A stretch of 64,000 bases of DNA from Nepenthes gracilis (taxonomy: Eukaryota > Streptophyta > Magnoliopsida > Caryophyllales > Nepenthaceae). The notes beneath the pieces were generated by a model that had not been told where the DNA came from, made no database searches, and saw nothing but the letters and a program-made list of their open reading frames with translations. Below are positions 34,679-47,864 of the stretch, piece by piece. The stretch spans positions 14,740,021 to 14,804,020 of the forward strand of contig BSYO01000014.1 of the NCBI GenBank assembly GCA_033239525.1, given 5' to 3'. The position numbers and the translations under genes were made by a program. Numbering within the stretch: position 1 is the stretch's first letter; each line of letters starts with the position of its first letter.

Positions 34679-37600
34679 ATGGCGACTTCGTTTCTTAACT
34701 CACATATTTATATCCGAAACTCCCACCAATTTCCTCCTTTCCGTAACCAGCGACAAATTCAACGGAGGTTTTGCAACTATTTGCCTGAATTTGGATCAGC
34801 ATTGGCACCAATTCAGACTTTGTCTGCGTCGATCAACGGTGGAAGTCATGGCATCGAGCACGATTTGCCAGTGAAGTGTAATGTGTTCATCGAATCGGAA
34901 GCTGGTGTGGAAGAAGGTAATTCGATCAAGGACGAACAATTCGTGCGGTGGTTTCGAGAGGCGTGGCCCTACTTTCGAGCGCATAGGAACGGAACGTTTG
35001 TCGTCATCATATCGGGTGAAATCGTCGCTAGTCCTCACTTGGATGCCATTTTGAAGGCACGTCTTCGCTTTAAACTTCGTTTTCTTTCCCGAGTCTCAAT
35101 TTTTTCAATTGTTTGCTGGAGTTCGCTGATGGTTGATTCTCGAGAATATATATTTTTTTGTCGAAGTTTCTATTAGGCAATCTTAGTCCATTATTAGTAT
35201 CCGGTTTTCTGATGAGTGCCACCACACGTTGGTTGACAAAACAGTTTCGTATCTCAGGATAATTTGTGGTGATAAATTTGAATTTTTTTTTTATAAAAAT
35301 GCGTCATTTCTAAAATAATATATGTTAATCAATGTCCTTTGTCGCTAGAAAAATCGAGCCGTGTAGTTGCCAGCGTCCTGGCATCCAGTTGCCATTTTGT
35401 GGAAAAAAAAAAGTTGATTACTTCCCAGTTTGAAACCTCTTCCTCTAGCCCGCTCACGATGGCATTTTATCACTCAGGCCAAAATTCGAGTGTTTAGAGT
35501 TCTGTCATGGGATGGTTAGCTGTGGTTAAGGAATGAAATCTTGGGACCGGAGAGGATGATAAAGAGGAGTTGAAAGGTGGAAAGGATTTCTCAACCAAGT
35601 TTAGTGTAGCTATTGCACTGATGGTGAATGGTGAATGCTAAAATTTAGGAACATGGAGTTATTGCACAAGGGCATTTTCTTGGATGTGAAAAGTCGATAT
35701 CGCACTCGGTGAACATGGATGGGCATTGAGTGGGAGTGCATGTTGGATGAGTAGATCCCCATTGTTGTTTTAGATGAGACAATTATAGAACCTATACAGC
35801 ACTATCCTAAAGTCATTCCCAGTCTCATCACTCTTCGGATGTGTAACTAATTCTTGTTGCATATAATATTGCCTAACTTGCACTGAGGTTCCTGCTGGCT
35901 TAACAGCTTCTCCAAGGCCTATCTTCCGCTTCCATCAGTGCGTGGCTCACCTTTGATTGCTGCATTTGTAGCCGCCAATCACCAGGAGTTTGTTTCCTCT
36001 ATCCCTGCTTTTCTTGTTGGGTTCACTTGTTATTGCACATTGTGTTTTTAGCTTCCTTCCAAAATCTGCTTATACCTCTGTTTTGTTGCATCACATTTAT
36101 TATATGTCATAAGCCATAACTTTCCTTTCGTTCATTTTTGGATTCACTGTTGAGAAACCAAAACTTTACTAATCAATAAAATATCATTGGAGATTCTGGG
36201 CTGTTTCTGTCATTTTCAAAAAATATCTATAACATCAAGGTCTACATATTCTGGTTCTCTCATTGAAGATCCATCTCAATTCTTTGTTGTGTTTTGGGTA
36301 TTTGTCATCTAGGACATCAAAAGTTTTCTACAGATGGAGAAAGTGGAGAGTATTTTCTTGCAGTTAATTACTTTTGGCACAAGTTTTCCATTTTTTTTCT
36401 CTTTTCTGTCTCTCATACTGCTGACCTTAGGATATCTTACCAATCTGCGTTTAGTGTTTGCAGGATATCTCTCTACTTCATGGCCTAGGAATCAGATTTG
36501 TCATTGTTCCTGGGACTCATGTACATATTGACAAGCTTTTGGCCGAGAGAGGTAAGTCAAGCTCTTTGCTTCCTAATGCCATCTTCTTTCTCAGAAATTA
36601 GTATGTTTAGTAGGAATTTGTTGGATAATTGTAATGGAGTTTTAGTCTATGATTGCAGGCAGTAATCATTGCTTCAGTAATCCTTGAGTGGTTGACCTAA
36701 TTTGCACTGTTGGTTTGTTACTATATATTGTGAAAAGGCTATTATTGTTGCAAAAGCTGTCTTTACAAAAGAGTGTAGTGTGAAGTGATTGTCTGTTCTT
36801 TTCTCCTTTGAAACAAGTTTAAATAGTGCTACATATGATATTTTCTATTCTAGATGCTCTTTATGAAAACATGACAATGTGTGTTCTCTGAATCTGAGGC
36901 ACCAACTTTAACTATGCCCTTCTGCTAATGACCAATAGAATCCTTCTCTTCCTCCTGTCATGGTATTTTTAACTCTCCTTTCCTAGTTATTTCAATCTGT
37001 ATTTCTTTTGTGTTGCTAAGTTACCCTAGAAAGATAGATTATTAGTTGTAGTTTCTGAGTAAAGACAACATAAATCACCTAGTTGTCAAGAGTTAAGATG
37101 GAAAGTTTGTGCTTGGGAAACCCAAAATGGGTATGTATAGTTAGTGGCAATCTTTTCCTACTAATTCTGACCTGTCTAATTGTTCAGAAGTGAACATATT
37201 CTTTCAATGCTGTTTCTTGTCATTTGTTTGGATTTTGTCTTACCGGATCTATTGACATTGAATAACTGTAGAGATGACTGAATTGTTATTGCAGGAAGCA
37301 ATCCTAGGCATGTTGGGGCATATAGAATTACAGACTCTGATTCTCTTGAGGCAGCTATGGAGGCATCTGGGAGAATCCGTATAATGATTGAAGCAAAACT
37401 TTCTCCTGGGCCTTCTTTATGCAATATACGTAGACATGGTGACAATAGTCGTTGGCATGATGGAGTAAGTGTTGCCAGTGGTAACTTTTTGGCAGCTAAG
37501 GTGAGATGCTAATGCGATATTTATTTCAGGTCTTGCTAACAAAATATGGTCAAAATTGGAAAGCCATATACATATGAATTTAGAATAACTGCAGATGTCA

Positions 37601-40600
37601 AAGCAGGGATGGATATTATTGTACGAGTTAGATTTTGATAGTCTTCTGTTTCTTGTAGTGCATGTTCCTGGCCTTTTCTTTTTCCTTGTTTCCTAAAAAT
37701 CATTTTGCTGATCAATTTAACTTTTAAGAGTGCTGTACCAGCCTACTCAATTAAAGGCTTCTGTGCAGAGAAGAGGAGTGGTCAAAGGCATTGATTTTGG
37801 AGCAACAGGGGAAGTCAAGAAAGTAGATGTTGCCCGCATAAGGGAGAGGCTTGATGCTGGATGTATAGTAGTGCTGAGCAATTTGTGCTATTCTAGCTCT
37901 GGAGAAGTTCTAAATTGCAAGTATGCTATGTAGCTTTCAATAGGTATTTTTGGATGCAGCTTCTTCTAATTACTATGACCAGAAAACCTGCATGCAACTG
38001 TTGTGTTTAGTTGCTTAAATGCATCAATTTTAATTGAAGTTTTCATGCCTGTGTTGTTTTTTTTGGTTATATTCATTCGATCATTAAGAGATCATGTTGT
38101 ATAAATGATGCTGTTTAGTAATTGTGGAAAAAGTGTAAATGTTACTGAGTGCGTTAAAACAAAGAGGAGAGAGATTGATTTAGAGGGCACTTTGTGTTGA
38201 TTTGGTAAACAAAAGTGTGTAGGCATGGGTGAAAAAGGCGGACATATTGATTGGTCAAGGATGGATATAATGAGAAGGTGGTGGGTAAGTTTTATGGTTG
38301 ATTCCCAGTGGAGCAGCTGCTTGTAAGAAATTTTCCGTGCAATATCTTGTGGGGAGGCTGACTAGTTGACTCTAGACATCCTGACATGTAGAGCATAGAG
38401 TTATTTTTAATTGGTGAACATACCCCTTTTTTCTTTTGGTTTTTTAACAAAAAAGAAGCAAGTAAGATCCTTGATGCTAGGAAATGATGGATCCGCGGAG
38501 TGCTTGCTTTATTGCAGTACTGGATTCCAATGGCCTTCAGTTGAAGCCTTTTTAACTGATTGCCCTTGATGAATCTTCATTATGATGAGAATGCATATTT
38601 AATGACAATTTGTTTATTATATGTTTTACTTTCCTGTCTTGCTTAAAGGGTACCTTTTTCTCTTCTCTCTAATAAACTGAGTCTTTCGTTTAATAAATCA
38701 ACTCTCTGGTGTTGCCTCCGGACAGTATAAAGCAGAGAAAATAAAACAAGATAACAGCGTCTTTAGTTTGTTCTCCTTTTAAAGTCAAAGACAATTCCCA
38801 TTTAAATCCTTTGAATATCGATGATAGAGTTTGCAATTTATCTCTTTTCCCTCGAAACTGCAGCACATACGAGGTTGCCACTGCTTGTGCCTTGGCCCTT
38901 GGTGCAGAGAAGCTCATTTGCATCATAGATGGCCCTATATTGGATGAATTTGGACGCCTTATCCGCTTCTTGACCCTTCATGATGCAGACAAGCTTATTC
39001 GTGAACGAGCTAAGCAAAGTGAGATTGCTGCTAACTATGTTGAAGCTGTTGGCGATGAAGATGTTAAAAGCCAGGAACTTCACAAGTTCAATGAAACCAT
39101 CCCTTCTCTGCTTAATGGAAAGAGCAATGCAACATTTCAGAATGGTCTTGGATTTGACAATGGAAACGGTCTATGGTATGGTGAGCAGGGATTTGCTATC
39201 GGAGGTCAAGAGAGACTGAGTCGGCAAAATGGTTATCTTTCAGAACTGGCTGCTGCTGCTTTTGTTTGTAGAGTAAGTTCATAATTAATGTCTTTTACTG
39301 TATTGGCCAATTAGACAAGGTCTTTATGCGCTCAATGGCAGTCTAGATTTAGGTTTTAAATTTAAAATTGATTTAAGTAGTTGAATAGTCAGGCTTCCTT
39401 CATCTTGAAAATACCACCCTAGTTGATAAAACATATCGATAATGTAGATTCTTTTATATTCATTTTGCCGGTTGGTTTTAGTGCTTGTAATTGATTCTAT
39501 TGTTGGTAATTGATTTTAGTCTTTGTATACCCTCAGTTAGGAGTGTGAACCATTTAGTTAAACTTGTGCTCAAAATTTAGAAATATGTTCCCACTTGCAT
39601 AGATTTGCTCTACAAGTATGCTTTCTCCTGCTTTACAAACTAGTTGGACTGCCCATTTCTACTCATGGGACTTGGAGTCGTACTTTATCACATGTATTAA
39701 TAATTGTATTGGTTTTATCATGAAAGTATAGTAAGTAGTTAAGAGAAGTGTTAAAGTGAAGGCATGTTATCTATCATGATACTACATAAAATTTAAATTG
39801 GTTGAAGAAATCAAATGATTGGGTAAACCAATTAAGAATTTTTGGTGTTAAAAATGTACTTTAAATGTCATGACATTAAAATATCCTGGTGTGGCTTTGA
39901 AATTGCTGACATTGCTGTAAGTATTTATACATAAGCAACTTTCTGCATAGCATGTGATTTAGTTTGTTGTATACTGTATGGCCTATTGAATATATTGGAA
40001 TATGAGATCTGAACTTAAAGATTTTTAAATTATTTGTAGTCTAGTGCTTTGCGTAAATCAAGTTTATTCAAGGTTCTGCTTGATATTGGCAACATTAAGT
40101 CTCCCAAATTATCTTGGTTCTAATTTGAACCTGTTTGTTTCTTAATTTTATATGTTCATCATTTTCTTGTCAGATTTTCTTTTTCAACACTTGAGATTTT
40201 AGCATGTTTAATGTTCTTTCAGCACTTAATGTTTTTAGGACTTCATATTTAGTTGTTAGACTTATTATTCAGCAACTGTTAATTTTTCAGCCCTCAAATG
40301 TTCCTTCATCTTAAATTTCAACAATATCTCGTGTGTGTTCTAATCAATTAAAACATTTTATTTACACCTCTCTTTCTAACTGTGATTTGACGGCTTTATA
40401 ACACCTCAAGGATCATATTTTTTGACTTGTCTTGAGATTGTTATGGTAAAATTATGACTCTCCGAATATATCTCAATGCTTCATCACTTGCAGCTTTCGA
40501 ACAAAAAATGTCAGCATAGAAAAACACCTTTTGAAAGTTAGAGAGAACTTTTTCTGTACTTTCAATATTTTCAGAACATAAAAGAAGACCTACAATAAAA

Positions 40601-43600
40601 AAAGAATAGAGCCTAAGCTGATGCTGAATAACATTCAGTTAAAGTTCAAAAATTTTGATAATGTGTGTCAGCAATTAGTGCCGATTGATGGGAGAGAGAT
40701 ATATGTGGATTATATAGAATCCATGCCAATATATTTGGTTGACATGAGACAACTGAACTATGCGTTCACTGATAGTACTTGATCAGTATTGCTAATATAG
40801 TTGATTAACATAGTGGATAAATGTTTCAATTTGTATTGCATGCCACAGTTAGGTCGGTTTCATGTGATTTGGCCTTTTATGGCAGAAGCTTTTGTTGAAT
40901 TTCTAGGTTTATTCTGAACTTGAGCAGCATCTTGCTTCATGAAGATCCATTGTTTATTTTGTCCTGTTTATGTTAATTTTCTGGGGATTTGTTGAAAAGA
41001 TGTGGGTAGCTACTATACTTCTTCTCCCTCTTCTTTCCCAGGGAGGTGTCCAAAGAGTTCATTTGTTAGATGGAACTGTTGGAGGAGTTCTGCTGCTGGA
41101 ATTGTTCCAGAGAGATGGAGTGGGGACAATGGTGGCAAGGTATATTCTATGTTTGTCAAATTATATGAAGCATAATGCAATTTCAATTTAATTTCATAGA
41201 TCAGTATATTCGATGGCTTTTATGTGTGACATATTCTGCTCTCGTCAACAAGAGCTGTTGTTGGACTATAGCATGCAATTCGATTAGTTGATGTTGGATT
41301 TCTACTAGACATCTTCTGATCTCTTCAAAGTTCCAACTTTAGGTCCATAGCAACGCAACAAAATATTTCCGTGTGTTTGAAGAATTGTGTTTGTTGGGTT
41401 TAAAGTTTTAGTATGTCGGTATTTACTTCGGGCCCAAAATGATATTCTCCCTTCGTTTCTTCATTATGTTTTCTGGTTAAAAAATTGGAGACGACTTTTG
41501 TGGTTGCAGATAGTATATACAATTATACATGAATGGAAAAATGCACAAAACCAACAATTTTGTTCTGTTTGTTGGGAGCATTATAAACACTCTCAGGATG
41601 GGTGCATTCTTCTTAATAGAGATTCTGAGTCATTTTAGCTGCGATTTTGAGAAAACCATCAAGCTTTCTATGATTTCCTCCCTTTTTTGGGTGGCTGTAA
41701 TGATGGAGATTATCTTATCAAGATATGACTCCATGTGTATGTATAGGTTGGCCTAGTACATGATACTCTTTCATCGTTGGTTTGTTAAGTGTCAGATGTA
41801 TTCAATCTTTTCTGCATTGTAGAAAAGCTTTTTCCATGGTTTGAACTCTGACCTACAGGAATGGAGTAGCCTTACCCTTGTATGCTGTTTAGCCTGTAGG
41901 TGATAGTTTCTTGAAAGTTGGGCTGTATACCTTTATAATCATGTAACATCTACTTACAGAGGAAGTTCTTCATCTATGTGAGGAATACAGCTTTTACTTC
42001 TAATGGAAGAAAATGGACCATAAAGAGTTAGGAAATGTTTTGTTATGTTCTATTCTTAACAAAATTGCTTGCTAATATCATTTTGTTTTTCCCGCCTTGA
42101 TCATAACTTTTGAAGGACTTTGTCGCTAACTGCCTTTCCTACTCTTTGCAGTGACCTTTATGAAGGAACACGAATGGCTAGGGAAACAGATCTTGCTGGA
42201 ATTAAAAACTCCTACGACCTTTAGAAGAATCTGGCACATTGGTCCGGAGGAACACTGAAGAGGTTCGTACTGCCAACGTTTTGGGCTATTTTTGTTGCAT
42301 GATTTATTTTCCGGTAAAAAATCCCTGTGCCTTGAGTTTGGGGCTGTTTTTTTCAAAGACCACGCACAAGCCCAATTTCTCTTTTTAATTTTCTTGTGGA
42401 GTATTGAAAACATGGCCAAATCTTACGGATTGTTTTAAAATGTGGAAGCACCAAAATTTACTATCATGTTCAAGTCTGTTGGAGAACAGCAGATGAAAAT
42501 TTGACATTTTGGTTGTTTTGTGGCCATAGTTACTTGAAGCAATTGATGCATTCGTTATTGTGGAAAGAGAAGGTCAGATCATTGCTTGTGCTGCCCTTTT
42601 CCCATTCTTTGAGGAGAAGTGTGGAGAGGTTGCCGCCATTGCTGTTTCTCCTGAATGTCGTGGGCAAGGACAGGGGGACAAATTATTGGGTACGAGCTTT
42701 AAATTTCCATTATCACCATGAAATATTGTGTCTAACGTTGTACAAGATGCATCAAGGTTGAAAACAGGAGCATTTGGGTGAAAATATCAGTATTGATATC
42801 GGTTACAGTCATATCAGTGTAAAACATATCGAATAATACATATCGATATTAAATATATCAGAAGAAAAAAAAATTATGAGAATTATGAGATGACAAGACT
42901 ATATTAGCCGATATATTGTCGATACGATAATATATCACAATATTATCACAATATCATGGGCCCCGATACCAATATTTGCATCTATAGATCCAGTGCTAGT
43001 TGGGCATGGCTTTCCTCCAAAAACCTCATTCCATTTTAATGAAATTTACTGTATGTCTCATTCATAAGCTATTTTATGCTAAATATCTGCAGATTACATG
43101 GAGAAGAAGGCATCTTCTCTTGGACTGCAGATGCTTTTCCTGCTGACAACCCGAACTGCAGACTGGTATGTTCACAATCTCAGCAAACTTTGCATGCAAA
43201 TGTTTACCTTTTCTTTTCCTTATTTTCAGTAAATAGGTGTAAAAATGAAACGTACTTTTAGTGTTGAATGCCTGAAGGAAATCTGTTCTAGTTCAAGTCC
43301 TATTCTACGATTTTCATTTTTTCTTAATTTTCATTGGTGCTCGAATTTACTTAGTTGGTTGACCATGACTTTGTTTGGTTGGACTGTTAAGAATTCACTG
43401 TTATTGTTGCAGTAGAATTGTTAAATGACCAAAAAAATCTCTTATTTTATTTGTTATACTCATTTATTTCTTATTTTTTTTAAATGATTGGGAATAACAT
43501 TTTTTTTTTGAAAATTTTCAAACAAATATACTAATTTTTTTATATACTAAAACTTAAGTAAATTAAATTAAAAATAGTATGTTAATATTTATACATTCAA

Positions 43601-44893
43601 ATGAGACAACTAAATTTCATGAATGATAGACATTTAAAAAAAAAAACAATTCTTGAAAGAACTAAAAAAAGAAGAATATAGTGGAGGTACCTGGTATTTA
43701 ATCCGAAAAGGTAAAGAATAGAGGAAAATAAAAAAGAAATTACTAAGACTAAAGCAATAAAAGATAAATAATAATAACTAAAATGAAAAAAATATAAAAA
43801 TGAGAGGATATTTAAGTCATTACACAAAAATCAACAATAAGAGTTGATGAAAAGTGTTTTTGACAAAGTACTTTTCATGCTACTGTCCCAACCATAACAA
43901 CACATTTTTTTAAGACCCAGGCTAGCTTTTGACTATCGGGAAAGCCAACAACCAAAATCCTCTCAAATTGCCCAACCAGACAGGGCCGCTAGGGTTCGTG
44001 TGTCAGTCTGTGGCATCTGAGTCACCCTTACATAGCAAGGCTGCTCTAATATTGTGACTAGTTCTTAATAATGCAGGATGAGAAGATGTGGGGGATAATA
44101 AAACATGGAAATATTAAGATGGATGAGTAGTATTTTACTAAAAGATAAGATAATGAACTGTAAACATATAGAGCTGACATCTATAGAAAATAAGATGATG
44201 GAAGGATTAAACACTTAAAAATCTAGGCCAAAGGAAACATATATAATGAAATACGAGTTAAATGTGATCGGAAGAAAGCAAGAGTTAAACCTTAGAAATC
44301 ATGGAGTGATGTGTTAATGATCATTTAAAAGCGTTGTACTCTCATAGAATATTATACTAAATTGAGTGAAAAAACGAAAACAGATTTGTATAGTCGATCC
44401 TAAATAGTAAAAAGCTAAGCTTGCCATATATCTGACATACTAATAAGTCAAGGCCTTCAAAAGAAGTTATCACTTTAGAGGTTTAATATATTTTCCATAG
44501 TTATTGATGGATAGATTGTGGACATTTTCTATAGACCTTTGGCTCAACCATCCTTTTCGTTTGTGTACATTTTCTATTGATGGATAGATTGTGGACATTT
44601 CCTTCCCGTTTGTGTAGTTTTCTTTTGTTTTCCCTCCATCCTTTTCGTGCGACGTAGGCCTTGAAGGCTGCAATTGCAAAGCATGATGGCATGGCTTGTT
44701 CTCTCAGCATGCTTTCTCTAGATTTAAGGTGCTTAGAGATGAATGGTTTTGCAGGTTCATGAGGCGCGGGTTCTCCGAGTGCTCCGTCGATTACATACCG
44801 GAGGAAAGAAGGAAACGGATCAACTTATCTCGCAGGTCCAAATATTATCTGAAAAAGTTGTCGCCGGACCGGAGCGGAATAACCGTTATGTGA
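34679..44893 (+). CDS. NAGS: Plastid N-acetylglutamate synthase (amino-acid N-acetyltransferase), ten exons, frameshift in exon 7
   Basis: Catalyses acetyl-CoA + L-glutamate to N-acetylglutamate, the first step of arginine synthesis in plastids. Coding exons: 34679-35056, 36464-36551, 37295-37500, 37769-37920, 38864-39272, 41042-41139, 42152-42262, 42530-42689, 43093-43165, 44755-44893. Residues 1 to ~85 look like a transit peptide ([14 protein letters not shown]). An amino-acid-kinase-like domain follows ([61 protein letters not shown]), then a GNAT domain ([19 protein letters not shown], acetyl-CoA loop [18 protein letters not shown]), ending RSGITVM. About 604 residues, close to the plant family. 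All introns are GT-AG except intron 1, AAG|GCACGT. Exons 6-10 sum to 581 nt where 582 is needed: a run of five A at 42204-42208 is one base short, shifting the frame to TAG at 42222-42224, before the GNAT domain. Sequence error, pseudogenisation or polymorphism are all possible. Identity is certain; functionality is not. Confidence 0.9.
42780..42990. repeat. ATATCG-rich self-complementary repeat in NAGS intron 8
   Basis: Clustered GATATCGG, ATATCGATATT, CCGATATATTGTCGATACG and similar palindromic words form a dense, self-complementary patch that ends near GGGCCCCGATACC. It could be a MITE or a foldback element. It is non-coding and spliced out with intron 8. Confidence 0.45.
43369..43985. mobile_element. 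Possible MITE in NAGS intron 9
   Basis: An AT-rich segment bounded by GTTTGGTTGGACTGTTA on the left and, on the complement of the right end, GTCTGGTTGGGCAATTT, imperfect inverted repeats. No clean TSD was found. Confidence 0.35.
44505..44600 (+). repeat. Short tandem duplication in NAGS intron 9
   Basis: TTGATGGATAGATTGTGGAC recurs at 44505 and 44577, about 72 bp apart, roughly 150 bp before the last exon. It also yields the spurious repetitive open frames on the - strand. Confidence 0.8.
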
Positions 44894-46335
44894 TTAAGTA
44901 TACACCACGACGACCTGCATTTGGCCTTTCTCAGTTCTCCGGTGGATTGATCAACCAAGCCTCCAAAAATGACCTTCCGGGAAGAAATAAAAGCCATTCA
45001 AGCTTTTAGGTGGTTCAGCAGAAGTTAAGCCCCACACTGTCCAAGCCTCTGCAAATCATCCTCCTCCAAAGCATATTTATAGTTTCAATATACTTGCTAT
45101 ATCTGTATTTATAGAAGTTGTAATTTCTGTTATTTATATAATATGTCCACTAGTTTTCAGCTGGGCCCCATTGAGAAATTCTATATCCACCCCCAAAATT
45201 TTCGTATAGTAAGAACAAACTTGTCATTATATGGTAGAGTATCCCTTTGATTTAGTGTTGTTTTTGTATCTTCATATATGTACTAGAGTTTAACTTCAGC
45301 TTCCACATATCTGGCTTATTACTACTGCTATCATTATCATCGAAATTATTAAGAATAAATGTAAGTTTTTTTTTTTTTTAATTTTTTTTCACCCATCGCT
45401 CTCCCTATATCAATTTTGACAATTTTGATATAAGTTGATGAATAATTAGTTATATAAATATTATTTTTCAACAAATGACCCCGAGATAAGAGTGATGCAA
45501 TGTAACTGCGACATTACTATTTTTCGCTATCCAAATATATATTGACTGATAGTTGTATATATTTTAATAATCGGTTTGCATAACCGATATGTATTATATT
45601 ATTTTTTTGACTTTACTTTTTAAGTATTAATCTTGAAAAATTTACAAACTGATCTTTTTAATCAAAATGCTTCTATAAAATCCGAATGAGATTTTGTATA
45701 AGTTGCTTTGACTTCTTTAATAAGTTTTTTTTTTTTTTTTTTTTCAAAATTTATCAAAAAACACCTAAAAATATTTTAGCATATGTTAAGAATTATAATT
45801 TTTTTCTGAAATATTAAATCTCCAATACCTAGCAATTCACAGCATATTCTGTAATGCGACAAATGTGTCAGGTTCCATTGAAGAAGAAAGTCAAATTACC
45901 ATTCAAAATTTTTATTTGCGTATATTTTCTAAAGTTTTATTGTCATCGATGAAGTATCTGTGCATTTATCTTTTGGGCTTGAATCGAACTAAAAATTTAT
46001 TATCTTATTTACAAAGACAGTAAATTCAAAAAATTCAACCACGTAGTAATGTATAGAAATTAAATTTATGACTATGAATTTAATTATGACGACTGATATC
46101 ATCTTTACCAATTATATTTGTCTGTGCAGACTATATTTATATAATAATTAACATTTATATAAATTTGTTAAGTAATTCCTATAAAAAAATGTATTAAAAA
46201 CAAAATTGATTATAAAATTTAACTATATTTTTGAAATATATTATAAATAGTATTTTGAGTGGTATATATTTATGTATAAGCTTTTAAAATAATATCACTG
46301 TCTTGTCATTATTAAAGTATTAGTATATAAATATC
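44894..46335. other. NAGS 3' UTR and AT-rich downstream DNA
   Basis: The 3' UTR probably ends within the first ~400 bp. The rest is AT-rich with T-runs at about 45368-45389 and 45726-45744. No gene seen. Confidence 0.5.
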
Positions 46336-46340
46336 ATTTA

Positions 46341-47424
46341 TGATGCGTCATTAAATTCGAATTTTAAATAGTTTCGGGTTGATCCGCTTGTCTGGTTCTG
46401 GCTCCGTTCACTGAGTTTGAATCCTGCACACCACTAAAACGAGTAGGAGGTCAGTGTATCGGAGTGAAGTTGTCCTACCGAAAACACTCCGACGCTCAAG
46501 TCAGCAAATAGCCTTCGAAATCTAGGAAGGTAACTGAAAATGAGAATTGAGGGGGAGAGTGTAAGAGTACGTAGGTTTCCAGATGAAAGAGAGGCAGTGC
46601 CATCTTTTGAATCTGGATGATCGGTGAAGGCAGTAGGCATCTGTCAACAGGAAGAGCGCCTGTATGCCTTTGATTTATGTTCTTTATCTTAGCAAGTTAG
46701 AATGCTTTGCGGAGAGAGAGTAGAAAATCGTTCTGGGATGCCTAGTTAAGAGCGTATGTTGAGAGCATAATAGTAGGCATTGTGTGAGAGGTTGTTTGCG
46801 TGCCCTGAGCGAAGACCCTATGACTCTTTTTAATAGCGGCTGGGTGATTTTCCTTGGTTGGAAGATGTGATTTCCCGCGCCATGTTTAGGCGACCTTCAT
46901 TGTGAGGAAGGCACGCGTTGCTTAGTTAGATGGGATCGTTTCATTCTCTGGCGGGTAGCGGCTTTCCAAATTTCCTACCTTCCATTCGAGTATATTACTG
47001 TTGAAAGGCTCCACTTGGTAGGAATTTGAAAAATCTGGCACCTTTCTTATGAAAAATGCATTGATCTTGTCAACGTCCTTTTTTGGAGCTGGTTGGAGTT
47101 ATGGAAGGCGTAGGGTTAGGAAAATAGTCGTTGCTAACTGCCTGCTAGAGCGTGGGCCCAAGTGGGCCAGGCTCGTGAAAAACCTTTTTACTCTTGGCCT
47201 GTTACTACAATGATTCTGGTCAATGCACGGGTTGACCGTCCTAAGCGCGAGTAGGCCGCCTGCCTGTGCCTCAGTCGGTCAACGCTGGTATTGACCGTCT
47301 GATGCGTGTTTTGGGCCCAACAGGAATTCGGCCCTCATTTCCTGTTTGGCCAACGTTGACCGTCTATCAGTGGATTTGGGCTGTTTTTGACTATTGGGTC
47401 AGCCTATTTACTGTATACCCATTA
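46341..47424 (+). mobile_element. Solo LTR with TSD ATTTA
   Basis: About 1084 bp starting TGATGCGTCATTAAA and ending GTATACCCATTA, flanked by ATTTA at 46336-46340 and 47425-47429. The start compares with the solo LTR at 9736 (TATTGCGTCATCGGA), and the rest shares ordered blocks with 8340-9101. It holds repeated TTGACCGTC motifs in its right half (about 47230-47370). Open frames inside are by-products. Confidence 0.75.
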
Positions 47425-47429
47425 ATTTA

Positions 47430-47864
47430 TATAACTAAAGAAAAGACTTTTAAATTTTTGATTTTTTTATAATTTATATTCAATTTTATAAAAGGAAAAA
47501 AAACAAATTTAAATAAAATTTCCAATTTTTATTTTTTAAATATAATTATTTAATCAACTAAGCATGTCCTAAAGTGTTTTTGGGTCTGTATTCTCTCTTT
47601 TCCTTTCGAAGGTAGTGGCCTTAGACAAGCTACGTAGTTGATAAGGATGATTTAGAATATTTTATTTTAGTCTATAATCATAAATTGGATTCATCTTACT
47701 GTATTTCTAAACCTACCCATTGCATAATTTTTATAAATAAGATCAATTATTCAAAGTTTTGTTGGATTATGGGTCACTTTTATGTGGGCCTATACCTATT
47801 TGATGTGCCAATTGGTGGTATGAATATTGAGTATTTTTACACACATGACGAATATTTTAGGTAT
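47430..47864. other. AT-rich spacer between two LTRs
   Basis: Non-coding; nothing recognised. Confidence 0.5.

Noticed and set aside
34563..34874. 103-codon frame starting 34563
   Set aside because: It overlaps NAGS exon 1 in another frame and lacks homology, while the 34679 frame gives the conserved NAGS sequence.
41387..41756. Two open frames (83 and 75 codons) in NAGS intron 6
   Set aside because: They overlap in different frames, lie between exons 6 and 7, and match nothing in the NAGS family.
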